This document shows, piece after piece, positions 33,740 through 44,641 of a stretch of DNA of 64,000 nucleotides (positions are counted from its first letter, which is position 1; every line of letters begins with the position of its first letter). The DNA is from Clitopilus passeckerianus (lineage: Eukaryota; Basidiomycota; Agaricomycetes; Agaricales; Entolomataceae): assembly GCA_944990035.1 (NCBI GenBank), contig CALYLX010000139.1, positions 558,001 to 622,000 of the forward strand, in the 5' to 3' direction. The notes beneath the pieces were generated by a model, which was not told where the DNA came from, did no database searches, and saw only the letters and a list, made by a program, of their open reading frames with translations. A program made the position numbers and the translations under genes.

Positions 33740-35011
33740 TTAGGCTTTGGCAATTCCCAGCGAGGGAAGCAACTGCTGAATCGTTCTGAAGTCTTGAGTT
33801 CCTGCAAAGCCACAGACGTCTAATTCCTGGAGGGCTTTGCACCTTGCCAGAAACTGCACAACTCTGCGCTCCGGATCCAAGATACCCGATGCGACTCCGA
33901 CGTTTCCATTGTGTGCGCGGTTGGATGAAGGTCGTGGATGTCGAGATATGGCGAGTTGGGTCAATTTAGGTGTCCGTATGAAATCCAATAATTCTGCCAA
34001 ACAATTAGGCAGATCGCTTGTTTCGCATAGAGTGAGATTAAGAGTATGCATCAATGGGAGATGAATAACTTGGTTTTGGTGTCTGCGTAAGTGTTGGCGT
34101 TGAAGGCGGGCGGAGTCCGAGTCACCAACAACCCACACAGTAAAAGTCTGAAGCTGACGGGTGTTGTACAGAATATTGTAGACTTCTATGCGTGTTTGTA
34201 AGAGGCCGATGCCTGTGAGAGAGAGGTGTGCGATCTTGCACGTCTCGGGGGATGGTAGATTTATTAGAAGGGGTTCCGCGGGGTTCCCGCTTAGGGCCGC
34301 CATGAGGCGTCGGAGGCGTATTGACCGTGACTGGGGGTCACTAGAGAGTGTTGGCTTAGAATGATCCTCGTCATTTATGTGCCGATTAACCCAGGCACGG
34401 ATGGCAACCTTTGGCGCTGGGACACCGGTCCATGTGTCAAATAGCCTCTCTTCAAATATGGGCTTCACAGGGATGAAAGTCGTCCTGAGGGAGGGAGACA
34501 CAAAATCGAGATGAATCTCTGATAGTCCGATAAAGAATTTGTTCGGCAGAGCACGGAAGCGCAGACGAGCGAACTCGAAGTCGTTCACATTCCGGAAGAG
34601 CATTGAAAGGGAGGAAATTCGATTTGAGAACGGGCCACAGAAGCGCAAAAGAGTGTTTTCGATCAATGCAGAGGCGGGGTTAGACGAATCCAATCTCGGG
34701 AAGAGGCTGTCGCGGTTATGTGCTGCTAGTATAGTTGAAAGAGACCATACGATGGATAGCCGGTACCTGGATGTCTGTGCCCTCGCGAGGACAGCCTGAA
34801 TCGCATCTTGAGTCACCTTGGTACCTGCACCAATGGTTATAGTGAGGTTGACCCAGAAGCCTGGAGATCCAAGCGCGATAAGGCGGAAACGGGACGACAC
34901 ATGCGACAGAGTCCACGGATTGCAGCCATTGATGAACGAGGCCGGAAAATTTACTTCTTCCACCGTGAGGTCGAGAATATGATGTAACACCTCATTTGGG
35001 AGAGTGTCCAT
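33740..35011 (-). CDS. F-box-like protein, intact copy
   Basis: Intronless frame of 423 residues from ATG 35011 to TAA 33740. The N-terminus MDTLPNEVLHHILDLTVEEV with SSRFRLIALGSPGFWVNLT is an F-box-like fold, which in the family binds Skp1 and links substrates to the SCF ubiquitin ligase. The rest consists of leucine-rich, LRR-like segments (FFIGLSEIHLDFVSP, CKIAHLSLTGIGLLQT, LPLMHTLNLTLCETSD, ARCKALQELDVCGFAG), probably substrate binding. It is the only unbroken member of the family in the window and the reference used here for the three broken copies. Same strand as, and directly upstream of, the 27328 pseudogene; the pair appears to come from segmental duplication. Substrate unknown. Confidence 0.8.
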   Translation of the reverse strand: MDTLPNEVLHHILDLTVEEVNFPASFINGCNPWTLSHVSSRFRLIALGSPGFWVNLTITIGAGTKVTQDAIQAVLARAQTSRYRLSIVWSLSTILAAHNRDSLFPRLDSSNPASALIENTLLRFCGPFSNRISSLSMLFRNVNDFEFARLRFRALPNKFFIGLSEIHLDFVSPSLRTTFIPVKPIFEERLFDTWTGVPAPKVAIRAWVNRHINDEDHSKPTLSSDPQSRSIRLRRLMAALSGNPAEPLLINLPSPETCKIAHLSLTGIGLLQTRIEVYNILYNTRQLQTFTVWVVGDSDSARLQRQHLRRHQNQVIHLPLMHTLNLTLCETSDLPNCLAELLDFIRTPKLTQLAISRHPRPSSNRAHNGNVGVASGILDPERRVVQFLARCKALQELDVCGFAGTQDFRTIQQLLPSLGIAKA

Positions 35012-35129
35012 TGAGTTTGTACAATCCGAAGGTCGATGTTCAAGATAAGGAGCCAAAAGGTTTGGGGCCTGGGGCCTGAGGTATTACTTAACGTGGAAAT
35101 GATGGGAGGAGATTATATTGATTGTTGAA

Positions 35130-35190
35130 TACCAAGGGAATCATTCACGTCGAGGTTGACGTGACGAACCTTTCTAAGGGCCGTGTTCGA
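35130..35190 (+). repeat. Dispersed coding-like remnant, copy C
   Basis: Reads NTKGIIHVEVDVTNLSKGRV on the plus strand, between the intact F-box gene and the next F-box pseudogene. It matches copies at 27011 and 29401 in the same frame. Confidence 0.5.
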
Positions 35191-35391
35191 CTTTCGTGGC
35201 CTTTCAGTGGAATACCTTGCACGTCTATGTTATCTATGCAATCCCTTTGGAAGCTTCGATATACATGTACCATAGATGGACTGCCACCAACAATCTACTC
35301 AAAGCCATTGAGATAACACTCTTTCGTAACCCATTACATATTCATGGGCTTTCTATATATTATCAGAACCCTACAGCGATATCGTGGTGTG

Positions 35392-36698
35392 TCAGGACCT
35401 TGTAAGCCGCAACTCTGGAAGCAATCCCCGGATTGCATCGAAGTCTTCAGTAGCAGTGAAGCCACTTATGTCCAATCTCCTGAGGCGTCCACAACGGGCC
35501 AGAAAATTGACAACTCTGTGGTCAGGATCCAGGAAACCCAAAGCCTGGTTAAAAGGCGAGAGATACCGTGCGGCAATGGAATGCCGTTCATGACGCGATA
35601 TGCTAAGTTGCGTCAATTTGGGGGTAATTATGAGGCACAAGAACTCTCCCAGACAATCTGCCTGCTGGTTTGCGTCAGTCAGACTGAGTTCGAGGTTGCA
35701 GAGTCTTTGGAGTTGGATTGGGTGTCGAGGCTGGATTAAGTGTGAAAGGCTGAAATGAATGCAGGTCGCCTTCGCATCCCTGGAAAGCCACCCTGCAAAA
35801 GTTTGGAGTTGAGGGACGCCAAAAAGAACGGCATAAATGTTTAGGGGTGATCGCTCAAGAGCGAGGCCTGTAAGTGAAAGATGTGCAATCTTGGAGCAGT
35901 ATCCGGGTAATACAAAGACTGGGAGGGCTCGGGAGTAGTTCTGAGTTATACCATCCAGAACGCGGATGGTTCGAAACTGTGGGTCACGGTCCCCGAGTAA
36001 AATAATCGTCGGGAAGATCTGACGCTTCAGCCCACGCTCGGATGTCCATCTTGGGGGATGAGACGCCGGTACCCGTACTGAACAGCCTATCTTCGAACAT
36101 GGGGTTTACCCAAGAGGAGTCGGCTCCGTAGGAGGGAGCAACGAAGGTCAGCTGAATTTCCGATAATCCTATGAAGAAGGCTGCCGGAAGAGCATGGAAG
36201 CACAGGCGAACGAATTCAAACTCGTTCGTATTCATGATCACCATCGAAAGGGAGGAAACTCTGGTCGAAAACGGCGAGCAAAAGGACGACAGAGTGTTCT
36301 CGATCAACATAGAAGCGGCGGGGAGTGACTCCAACTCAGGGAAGGGGAGATCGTTGGCGTCCCGGGATATTACGCCTGTTAGGAACCATATAATGCATAA
36401 ATGGAGTTTATATGCTTTGGCCCTCTTGAGGATAGCTTGGATCGCATCCGAAGGGGCGTTGTCACCTGCACCTATCGTTACTGTTACATTGGTCCAGAAG
36501 CTTGGAGACCCCAGCGTGATGGCACGCCAACGCCGCGAGATATGCGAAAGAGTCCATGCATTTCTGGTATTCTTAAAAGATGGGGAAGACTGACTTCTTC
36601 CACGTGAACTTGAGGACACGATCTAAGACCTCATCTGGAAGGTTGTTGATCGAGATTAGGGCAAGCTGGGGGTCCACCTCTTCATCGTCGACTTGCAT
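35392..36698 (-). pseudogene. F-box-like protein with three frameshifts
   Basis: The ATG at 36698 starts MQVDDEEVDPQLALISI followed by the F-box motif NNLPDEVLDRVLKF. Two frame changes follow within about 30 bp (near 36600): VEEVSLP is in a second frame, and PSFKNTRNAWTLSHIS in a third. The body is then open through SPSFWTNVTVTIGAG and IGLSEIQLTFVAP until a third break at a C4 run (35991-35994), where one extra base switches the frame. The C-terminus (VLDGITQNYSRALPVF to FDAIRGLLPELRLTRS) continues to TGA 35392. Three independent indels make a sequencing artefact unlikely to explain everything. Confidence 0.8.
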
Positions 36699-37197
36699 TT
36701 TGACAACCTTGATAACTGTACTCATCAGATGCTGACGATAGGTGGAGGTATGAATGGGAAACTGGTGGAAGAGATGAACCCGGTTTTCTGTTACCCAGGC
36801 TCAATTTGGAAAGGATGAGGTAATTCCATTGTTGTTGGCACCTTTCCCCTGTCCACCTTCGTTGCCCAAGGCTCTTGACAGACAGACCCTATGCATTCAT
36901 AATCTCATGGTAGGGTGAATCCCACTATCAGTCCTTCTCTAGAGAGATCCCTTCAAGTTGAAGACCGTGCACGATACAAAACCAAGGGATGTGCGTCCAC
37001 AGCCCCGAACAATGTCCTGGCACACACTCTGTAGATGGACTGGGGAGATATTCGACGCAAAGAACTTCATTCTGAGAAATGATATTAGGTACATGTTTAT
37101 AGTTATGAGTTCAATAGATATAGTTCATAAAGTAGGATGAGTAGGGAGTCCACATAGATGTGAAAAGCTCGAAACCAGCTCAGGTCGGGAACGTGAA

Positions 37198-37789
37198 TCA
37201 AAAGGTAGGGAAACGAGAAGGCTCTGGGGGATTGAGCAACGGGTTGTCCAGAGGGGACTCGAACACGTTCTCCTTGAACTCAACGACGGCACCCTCTACC
37301 TGAGAGTTCCCAGAAGCAGAAAGGACACGAGGATGGAAAGATATTCGTGTCAGGACGACGGAGAACGAGTCCTGAATAACGTAGTTCCGAGATGTGTCGA
37401 GGAGGTAGATTTGAGGGCTCAACCCACTTGGAAAGATTCCGTGGCCAGCTGACAGCATGGGGATCGGCCGGTCCACGACATCACAGACTTGGAAAGGCGG
37501 CGAGCTGCAGATCACCCTGGTGTCGTCGTCGGCATAGTGAAAGTCAAGGATGCAGACTCCAGTCTGGCTATGTGTCGTCCGGCCGTATATCCGCCTGCCA
37601 TTAACGGTCATGGCGATCCTGAAAGACCTGACCGACGGGTGATAAGGCGTTGCGACCTGTATTTCGAAAGTCATCTTTGGGAAGAAACGGAGACGAGTTG
37701 AAGAGACTTACCGCCCATTGTGACGCTCTTGGTGGTGGTCGGTAGGCTTCAGAGGGGTTTGGGATCTGAATACTTAGTTGTCTTGCCAT
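37198..37789 (-). CDS. Unknown 184-residue protein
   Basis: Two exons (37789-37712 and 37674-37198) joined across a 37-nt GTAAGT...AAAG intron give 184 residues. The intron is short for this genome; exon 2 has its own ATG at its first codon, so it could also be the true start. The protein is rich in beta-prone segments: FRIAMTVNGRRIYGRTTH, GVCILDFHYADDD, QIYLLDTSRNYVIQDSF, VVLTRISFHPRVLSA. It ends with the motif ESPLDNPLLNPPEPSRF. No signal peptide or membrane segment is visible. I do not recognise the family. A rearranged relic of it lies at 29161-29330, beside another F-box copy, so this gene and its F-box neighbour seem to have been duplicated together. Confidence 0.6.
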
Positions 37790-38554
37790 GCTGGCCTGCA
37801 GAATAGACAGACAGATCGAGGCTCGAGCCGACTATTAATATTGGTCCGAAGGGAAACGCTAAGTACTTACGGGTTCATAAGTCCGATGATGATGATATCG
37901 GCCGAGACCTTATACCGCCTACTATAAGGGTCGTTCATGCACCAAGAGACGGTTGTTAGCGGTCGCACCTGATCCCAACCCTCGTAATACTCGTGAGCTA
38001 GGAATCTAGTCGGGAACATGATAGCAAATAGGCAGAGTTTCGAATTAGCAGGATCCCCTGCGGATTTTCAGAACCACATCATGGCATTGAACAAGATAGC
38101 AGCCTCGTGATGGTCCCCTGAGTAAATGCATAAGCGCGCACAGAGATCTAGGGGTTGCTCGTTTGCCAGTTGGTTGAGGTCGTTGTGATGCAAGAATTCG
38201 ACCCGGACTCCAGAGATAACGGGTTCCGTGCTCCGCCACGATACGTACGGAGCATGGGGAAGCGAGGGTCCAGATTATTCAAAGACACAAATACTACAGC
38301 TGCAGGGGCAGATAGGCGGCTTGCAAAGATACAAGAATTCTCCCAAGCTGTCCAGCGAAATTGCGAGCGTTTGTTTTGGAAAGAGGCCAGGCCGGGCGTG
38401 ACAGGATGGTCACACATCGATAAAACAATTGCGCCTTGAGGTTGCCTCTCCTCAACGCCGTCGGCGACGACGAGCATTAGTTCCACATTCCCTGCCAGGA
38501 GCTACAGACAACGGCCAGTAGGGATAGCGCTTTCTTCTCTGCTACGTATACCCC
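37790..38554. other. Intergenic between the unknown gene and SEC2
   Basis: Frames at 38148-38486 (minus) and 38155-38439 (plus) overlap each other, start at doubtful codons and show no family motifs. Parts may be 5' UTR of the SEC2-type gene. Confidence 0.4.
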
Positions 38555-40329
38555 ATGATCCACTTCCCAGCAACGCTCAGGCAGTCTAATTCAGGCGCAC
38601 TTCCAAAACGGACCGACAGTCTCAATGCTACTCAGCAAAAGACTCCTGAAAACAAGCTTTTCTTGAAGATTGAGGAGGAACTTCATGATGCTAGAAGAGT
38701 TCACTCGCATGGCCAAGAGGAGGACCTCAGATTGGCACTCAACATGACGATTGAACGGCTATCTGAAGTGGTGCGTTTTCGCTGCTCTGCTACTATCCAG
38801 GTCTAATTCTAACAACCTTTCTTTCACCAGTCCTCGATGTTGAGCGAAGCCTACAAGGCGCAGGCTGACCTGGAAGCCCAGCTGCATATTGCACAGTCAA
38901 ACTTGAAGCTCGTGATTTCCAACAACGAAATGCTCGAAGATGCCTTGAAACGCGAGTCATCTGGCGGAAATACTCGCGATGTTGGCTGGCGTCGTGCTAC
39001 TAATAGGACTGGCACCTCTACTACAACCCATACCCCCAACGGAAGCGAAGCAGGAAGTCGCAGCTCCGTTGAAGATTCCCCTGCTCCTGAACCCGCAACT
39101 CCAAGCACAAGTGCTGCTAGCTTGCCTGTAGTTGCAGCACCTATCACACCTGCTCAAGAGACCAGTCGGTTCTTCCGATTCCGATTCAACACTGGCTCGT
39201 CTTCCAACGCCCCTACACGACCCGGAACTCCACAGCCAGGGAACACGGGCTCGCCCCAAACAAATCACCTAAATTCCCCATCATTACCCAGTTTACCCAG
39301 TCAAGCTGTGTTGAAGGAGAAAGGGAAGTTAGAGGAGGTAGAGAAAGAGCTTGAATCCGAGAAGAAGGCCAGGAAGGACGCGGAGAAGGCAAAGGAGGAG
39401 CTTGAGGCAGAGTTAGAATCTCTTAGTCAGGCTTTGTTTGAGGAGGTCGGTTTCCTTCAAATATTCTACAACTTGCAAATTCTTACACACCCTTATAGGC
39501 CAACAAGATGGTTGCAGACGAACGCATCAGGCGAGCAGATACAGAGGAAGAGCTCAAAGAAGCTCGCCTTGAGAAGGAAGCTCTGCGCAGTGCACTCAGG
39601 ATCCTAGAAAGCGAGAACGAGGTTCTGAAAGGATCGAGCAGCGCCGAGCTCAGTCCTGTCATAACCTCAAAGGATCCTTCCCGACCATCCAGGTCTTCGT
39701 TGTCGATATCATCATCGGAGCTCGAGGAGCAGGAAGAGCAGGAAGTAGAAGTTGCACTGGCCAGCTCTACCGACCTGAAGACGCCCCTTGCATACAAGCG
39801 GACATCGTCGCAGATTGCTCTGAAATCGCCACCTCAGTCTCCAGAGGCTACCCCTGCCACAGCTACTGCACTAGCTGCTCCTTCATTGTCTCCTCCTTCT
39901 CTGCCCGCTGCGACTCCCTCAGGACTCCCTCATTCGCCATCTGCAGCAGATGCAGCATCCCTGCCCCCAGATGCCGCATCAAGTTCGCCATTGCCCCCGC
40001 ACCAACCACTGGCACGAAAGTCGGAGGAGTTCAAAACAGAGGAAGAAGAGCAGCTGGAACGGGAAGAGGAAGAAATCCGACAATCGCTCAACGCATTAGA
40101 CCTAGACGCGGAAGTCCCACCTGGTTCTGATCAGGCACCCTCACTTAGGCGGAAGTCGACCCGGGACAGGCCACCTTCGCTCCTCCTGGATAATTATGCG
40201 ATGATGGGTCTGGGGACCGACGGGTCATCCCCCTGGGCAGACGTACCCTCAATGTCGAAGTCCCAGGCGGCGAAGAAGAGTGGGGATTCGAACTTCGGGG
40301 CGCAGAGTATGAGGTTCAATGCTGTTTGA
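38555..40329 (+). CDS. SEC2: Sec2-type Rab guanine nucleotide exchange factor
   Basis: Three exons (38555-38770, 38831-39445, 39499-40329) give 553 residues. Sec2 activates the exocytic Rab GTPase Sec4 on secretory vesicles through a parallel coiled coil. Exon 1 and early exon 2 are helical and charged. A Ser/Pro/Thr-rich linker follows, then the coiled coil KEKGKLEEVEKELESEKK, and then the exchange motif ESLSQALFEEANKMVADER at about residues 268-286, which spans the exon 2/exon 3 junction. That motif (LFEEANKMV) is the hallmark of Sec2/Rabin8 exchange domains. The C-terminus is acidic and Ser/Pro-rich, and ends SGDSNFGAQSMRF. The long linker splitting the first helices from the exchange motif is unusual compared with yeast Sec2, where the N-terminal coiled coil is more compact. 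The second donor GTCGGT is weak, but phase and motif support it. Confidence 0.88.
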
Positions 40330-40807
40330 TTGAACATCTCACTCCTCTCGCCCATGTTCCGCTACTTCGAAAGCTTTTGGAGCCTATGCAGCCAGGCGCG
40401 CTGGGTCGGTCGTGGCTGCATTTATGGTCCCTTGGTGGCCAGCTTTTGGGAGTCATGTTACTGCCAGTAGAGCTTCTGTATCTTCGGAGACCTGTACTTA
40501 TTCTTCTGGCCGGATGTGATATTTTATTACTTGTTGGATGTACCTATACCTAGCATAGTTTGTAATCGCTTTTGTTGTCATTATAGTGGTCGCTAGTCTC
40601 TCCTGCTGCATACCTGCTTGAGGGATGCTCCGCGAGTCGGTGACAAGCGCCTTCCGCAAGTGCACATGACCGCCATGATTTACAATCGCGCAATCATTTG
40701 ACCAAAGACTCTCATTTAAACCCATGATGGCACAAACGGGACGGCCTTCCTATATCTCCCCCGAACGCTCAGTAATCCATCTGCTAAGAGCTTGAGTGTT
40801 TACCACT

Positions 40808-42282
40808 ATGACTACCGCACCTGGCGACTTTTCCAGCGTTCCTGTACTCGACTACTCTCTTCTGCAGGGACCGGAAACGAAACCAGTCTTCATTGCACAG
40901 CTCCGCAATGCCCTGATAAACGTTGGCTTCTTGTACCTCTCGAATCTTCCACCATCTCTGGTCGCCCAGATTGACGCTCTGCAAGGCTACATCCCTCGAG
41001 TTTTTGACCTTCCGCAAGAGGAGAAGGAGAGGATCCGGATGAAATATTCTCCACACTTCCTCGGATACTCGAAGCTTGGGGCAGAGCTTACGAAAGGGAA
41101 GGTCGACAACAGAGAGCAGTTTGACTTCGCTACACCTCATGAGACGAGATGGCGAGATCCGGAGACTGTAGAGGGCCAGAATGGTCCAAATCTCCAGTAC
41201 TGGAGAATTTGGGGTCCTTCACAGGTTAGTTGATTACCAACGTCTTGAATATCGACTTTAGCTCATCATTCACACCAGTGGCCAGAAGAATCTCTCATCC
41301 CAGGTTTCAAGGCGACCATGGAGGCCTACCTAGCGCAGGTCCAGGAGTTGTCCTACAAATTTATCTCTCTCCTCGCGGAGGCGTTCGGTCTTCCTCCGAA
41401 TGCCCTGGACAGATTCTACGATACCCCTGAGAACATGCAGCATCGTAGCAAGATTGTAAAATACCCAATCGTCGCTGATCCTGACGCCAGCGACCAAGGC
41501 GTTGGCCCACACTACGATGCGGGCTTCCTGACATTCGTAAGTCTCTCGCTGGTCCTTATGAGCTACACCACTTGACGAGAACTTCAATCAGCTCCTTCAA
41601 GCTTCTCCTCACCGAGGTCTTCAGGTTCAAAACCTTGCAGGTGATTGGATTGATGTACCACCGATTCCGGGAACGTTCGTCGTGAATATTGGCAAGGGTA
41701 TGTCCCAGCACGATGATATAGTGGCCTAGAAAACATCTGACTCCTGGTTGTTGGCAGCTCTGGAATTTGCGACACAAGGACTAGCTAGAGCCACCTCGCA
41801 TCGGGTGCTCTCTCCCAGAGCTGCTCCAGGTGAACCAGCAACCCCTCGGTATTCAGTTCCATTCTTCCAGAACATCAGCCTTGACGTGAAGCTCCATGAG
41901 AACGTGCTTGACTGTAAGTCTTCTGCGGACTTTCGGTAGTACCATCCCATTGACTGAACCCTTGCAGTCCCACCAGAGATCCTCAAACTCAAAGAAAGCC
42001 GTGGCCAAGTCACCGCAACAGAATGTGATTACTCTCCCTTGTCGCATTCACTCTGAAAGCTAACGCAATTTCAGCCGTGAATTTCACTGAATTCGATCGT
42101 GAACCTTCTGGTCAGGTTGGTCTGATAGGGCGAGTCAAGTGAGTCAAGCCCTCCCAACTCACCGGCTCAGCAGCTGATTCATTACTTGCAGGAGCCATCC
42201 CGACGTTGCAGAACAACATTATCCAGATCTTTTCAAGAAATATTTCCCGGACGGGCTACCAAGCGCAGGAATAGCATATTAG
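40808..42282 (+). CDS. 2-oxoglutarate/Fe(II)-dependent oxygenase (isopenicillin N synthase-like)
   Basis: Seven exons (40808-41224, 41279-41536, 41592-41697, 41758-41913, 41968-42024, 42075-42138, 42192-42282) give 382 residues. The N-terminal domain (VPVLDYSLLQ; ALINVGFLYLSNLP) and the double-stranded beta-helix core are both present. The iron ligands can be placed: His217 and Asp219 (PHYDAGF) and distal His275 (ATSHRV); the 2-oxoglutarate-binding pair is Arg291 and Ser293 (RYSVPFF). All residues needed for catalysis are therefore present. Such enzymes hydroxylate, desaturate or cyclise small molecules; the substrate here is unknown. It is the first of a run of redox enzymes (short-chain dehydrogenase, then four P450s). 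Every intron is 49-62 nt with GT...AG. Confidence 0.93.
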
Positions 42283-42453
42283 GCTTCTTAAGGCGTAGTC
42301 ATAGTTGCTTAACATTTTCAAATATCAATTGTATGTATGTAGAGTATAGAAAACGAGAGCCTTGAATATCATGCTTCTAATAAAGACAGCCATACATAAG
42401 GACTAATATCTTTGGCGGTCAATATGGACAGCAAACAGTACTTGTGGCCTCAG

Positions 42454-43596
42454 TCATTGGTCAAAATCCGTGCTGCAGGTAATATCCTTCCACTCCTCTG
42501 ACCTCTTCAAAGTCTCCTCAGCATAACCCTTGACAACATTGTAGCAGTCGCTTCCAAGAGTCAAGACCTCTGGGAATGGCTTCCCCTTAGCAGATCCCTC
42601 GCCGCGCACGACATCCACAATCACCTCAACACCTTTCTTGGGATCGCCAGGCTGCTTGCCATTAACCGCTGCAAAACAATTGAGAGATTAGCATCCGAAA
42701 ATAAAAACGAGCAGGGAGGACCACAGACCATCGAGCATGCCGTTGACTTCGTCCATCATCTTCTGATAGTCGGGAATCCTTGCTACCTGAGGCGAACGAT
42801 GGTCAGAAGCCAGGAGGCTGGTTCTGAAGTAGCCAGGATCAATGCAGACGGAACGAAGACCAAGAGGTGCAATCTCTGCGTGCAAGGTGGTGGGGGGTCC
42901 ACGGGTGGCGTACTTGGTGGAACAGTAGAGGCCAGCGTTGGAGATGGAGCTAAATTGTCGAGGTTAATCTATGTTGGTAGAATTTGAATCAAGAGGACAA
43001 TACTTACGCCCAACCGCCGAGGGAGCCTACAAAGACAATCGTTCCGGACTTCTTTTCGCGCATGTAGGGGAGGAAGGCACGGGAAACATTGAGGGCACCG
43101 AATACGTTGGTGCTGCAAGGAAGGGCTCGGTCAGATACGGCACATTTGGTAGGGGTCGTAATTGTGAACGTACTTGAATTGTTGGTAGGTTTCTTCAGGT
43201 GTATTCTCTTCAATGGCGCCAACCAGGATGTAGCCTGTCGTAGTAAGATCAGCGGGCTGCACGATTGGAAATCCCGGGGGACGTACCAGCATTATTGACC
43301 ACGACGTCAATTCTTCCATGGATGCCTACTGCTTTCTTGGCGACCTCTTTCAAGTCCTCAAGAGGTGCTGTCACATCGAGTTCCAGGACATCAGCACCCT
43401 GACCTTTGAGGTCCTCCAACTTGGAGAGAGAACGTCCGCGGGCGGTAGCAATTACTTTGTCACCGCGGTGAAGAGCAGCCAGGACAAGCTCTCGGCCGAA
43501 GCCAGTCCTATAAACTTGGTGAGAAATTTGCAACAAATAGCAAGGCGATCAGACATACGAGGTTCCAGTGATAAACCAGACAAGTTGAGAAGACAT
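42454..43596 (-). CDS. Short-chain dehydrogenase/reductase
   Basis: Six exons on the minus strand (43596-43559, 43507-43287, 43234-43174, 43112-43008, 42949-42729, 42668-42454) give 286 residues. Classical SDR features are complete: cofactor loop TGTSTGFG (residues 10-17), NNAG at the end of exon 2, catalytic Ser137 (VGSLGGW) and the Tyr150-x3-Lys154 pair (YCSTK). ATARGRS after the second strand suggests an NADP(H) preference. After the active site comes IDPGYFRTSLL, the usual PG motif. Substrate unknown. It converges with the 2OG oxygenase gene, the two stops lying 171 bp apart. A duplicate of its first two exons and last codons lies just upstream at 44259-44641. Confidence 0.92.
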
Positions 43597-44258
43597 AGAG
43601 ATTTGGTTGCTTTGGAAAGTGTGTTTGGAGGTGAAAAGCCCAGTCAAGTTGGTCGATGGTTCGTCCTAGCCATCCTTAAACAGCTTAATACCATTTCGAG
43701 GTCTTGGCCACGGAAATCCAGCCGTAGTGTCCATGCAAAACATCTGTCGAAATTCCTCGGGATGTCTGTTGAACCCGCCCTTCATTGTGCCAACGATGAG
43801 CGAGAGTACGTAGTGGGTAGTTGTGTGAGCGGAGGAGGTACCGTGGTGTGAGCTAATTAAATTTACGTGTTTGCTTTCCGAGAGTGGCTGATCCCTCCGA
43901 TTCAAACAGGGAACAAATAAAACTACAGTACAGTGTGCACCGCCACTTTATCAATCCTCCGCCTTGTATTGTGAGCCAAACGCAACCTTGTGGTGATTTC
44001 GATAGGAATCTATTGTATAAAGGAGCTGTCTCACCGTTGAAGAGAGTGTGTGGTAGACTCATTCAAGGCGTGGTTAGCGGGGGGCCTACCGATTGAACAA
44101 ACCAGGGCGTAGGCTCCCTGGCTTCGATAGCAGCCGTACGTTTTCGTAATGCGGATCTTCAACTGCATATGATTTTCGAGGACAAAGGCCCCAGAATAGT
44201 GTAAAGAAAATACTGTCATTATATTCAGGTTTTGTTGAACGATATATAGTAGTCCCCT

Positions 44259-44641
44259 TCATCCTTGAAAGTCAGTGCCGCAGGTAACGTCCTTCCATTC
44301 CTCACGGTGTCTACGGGGGAAAGGACATACCAGCGTTATTCACCACAACATCGACCCTACCATGGATTGCCACGGCTTGCTTTGCAACCTCCTTGATGTC
44401 ACCAAGAAAAGCCGTAACATCTAACTGTAGGACATCAGCACCTTGAGCCTTGAGGTCATCTAGTTTGGAGATGGAGCGACCGCGAGCAGTAGCAATGACT
44501 TTATCGCCGCGTTTGAGAGCAGCCAGGACAAGATCACGGCCGAAACCAGTTCTATGAAGCGCGTCAAACTTTTGAAGGACAATAATAGAGTATACAAGCG
44601 TACGAAGTGCCAGTAATGAACCAGACGAGTTGAGAAGACAT
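44259..44641 (-). pseudogene. Short-chain dehydrogenase copy with exons 3-6 deleted
   Basis: The ATG at 44641 starts a copy of SDR exon 1 (SSQLVWFITGTS), followed by an intron and exon 2 (TGFGRDLVLAALKRGDKVI to VDVVVNNAG, ending with a GTATGT donor at 44330). Then, about 20 bp later, the sequence jumps to the last codons of exon 6 (EEWKDVTCGTDFQG, stop at 44259). Exons 3-5 and most of exon 6, including the catalytic Ser/Tyr/Lys, are gone. The structure is a tandem duplication followed by an internal deletion. Confidence 0.85.

Noticed and set aside
40498..40725. 75-codon minus-strand frame between SEC2 and the oxygenase
   Set aside because: Short, no motif, and lies in the probable 3' UTR of SEC2.
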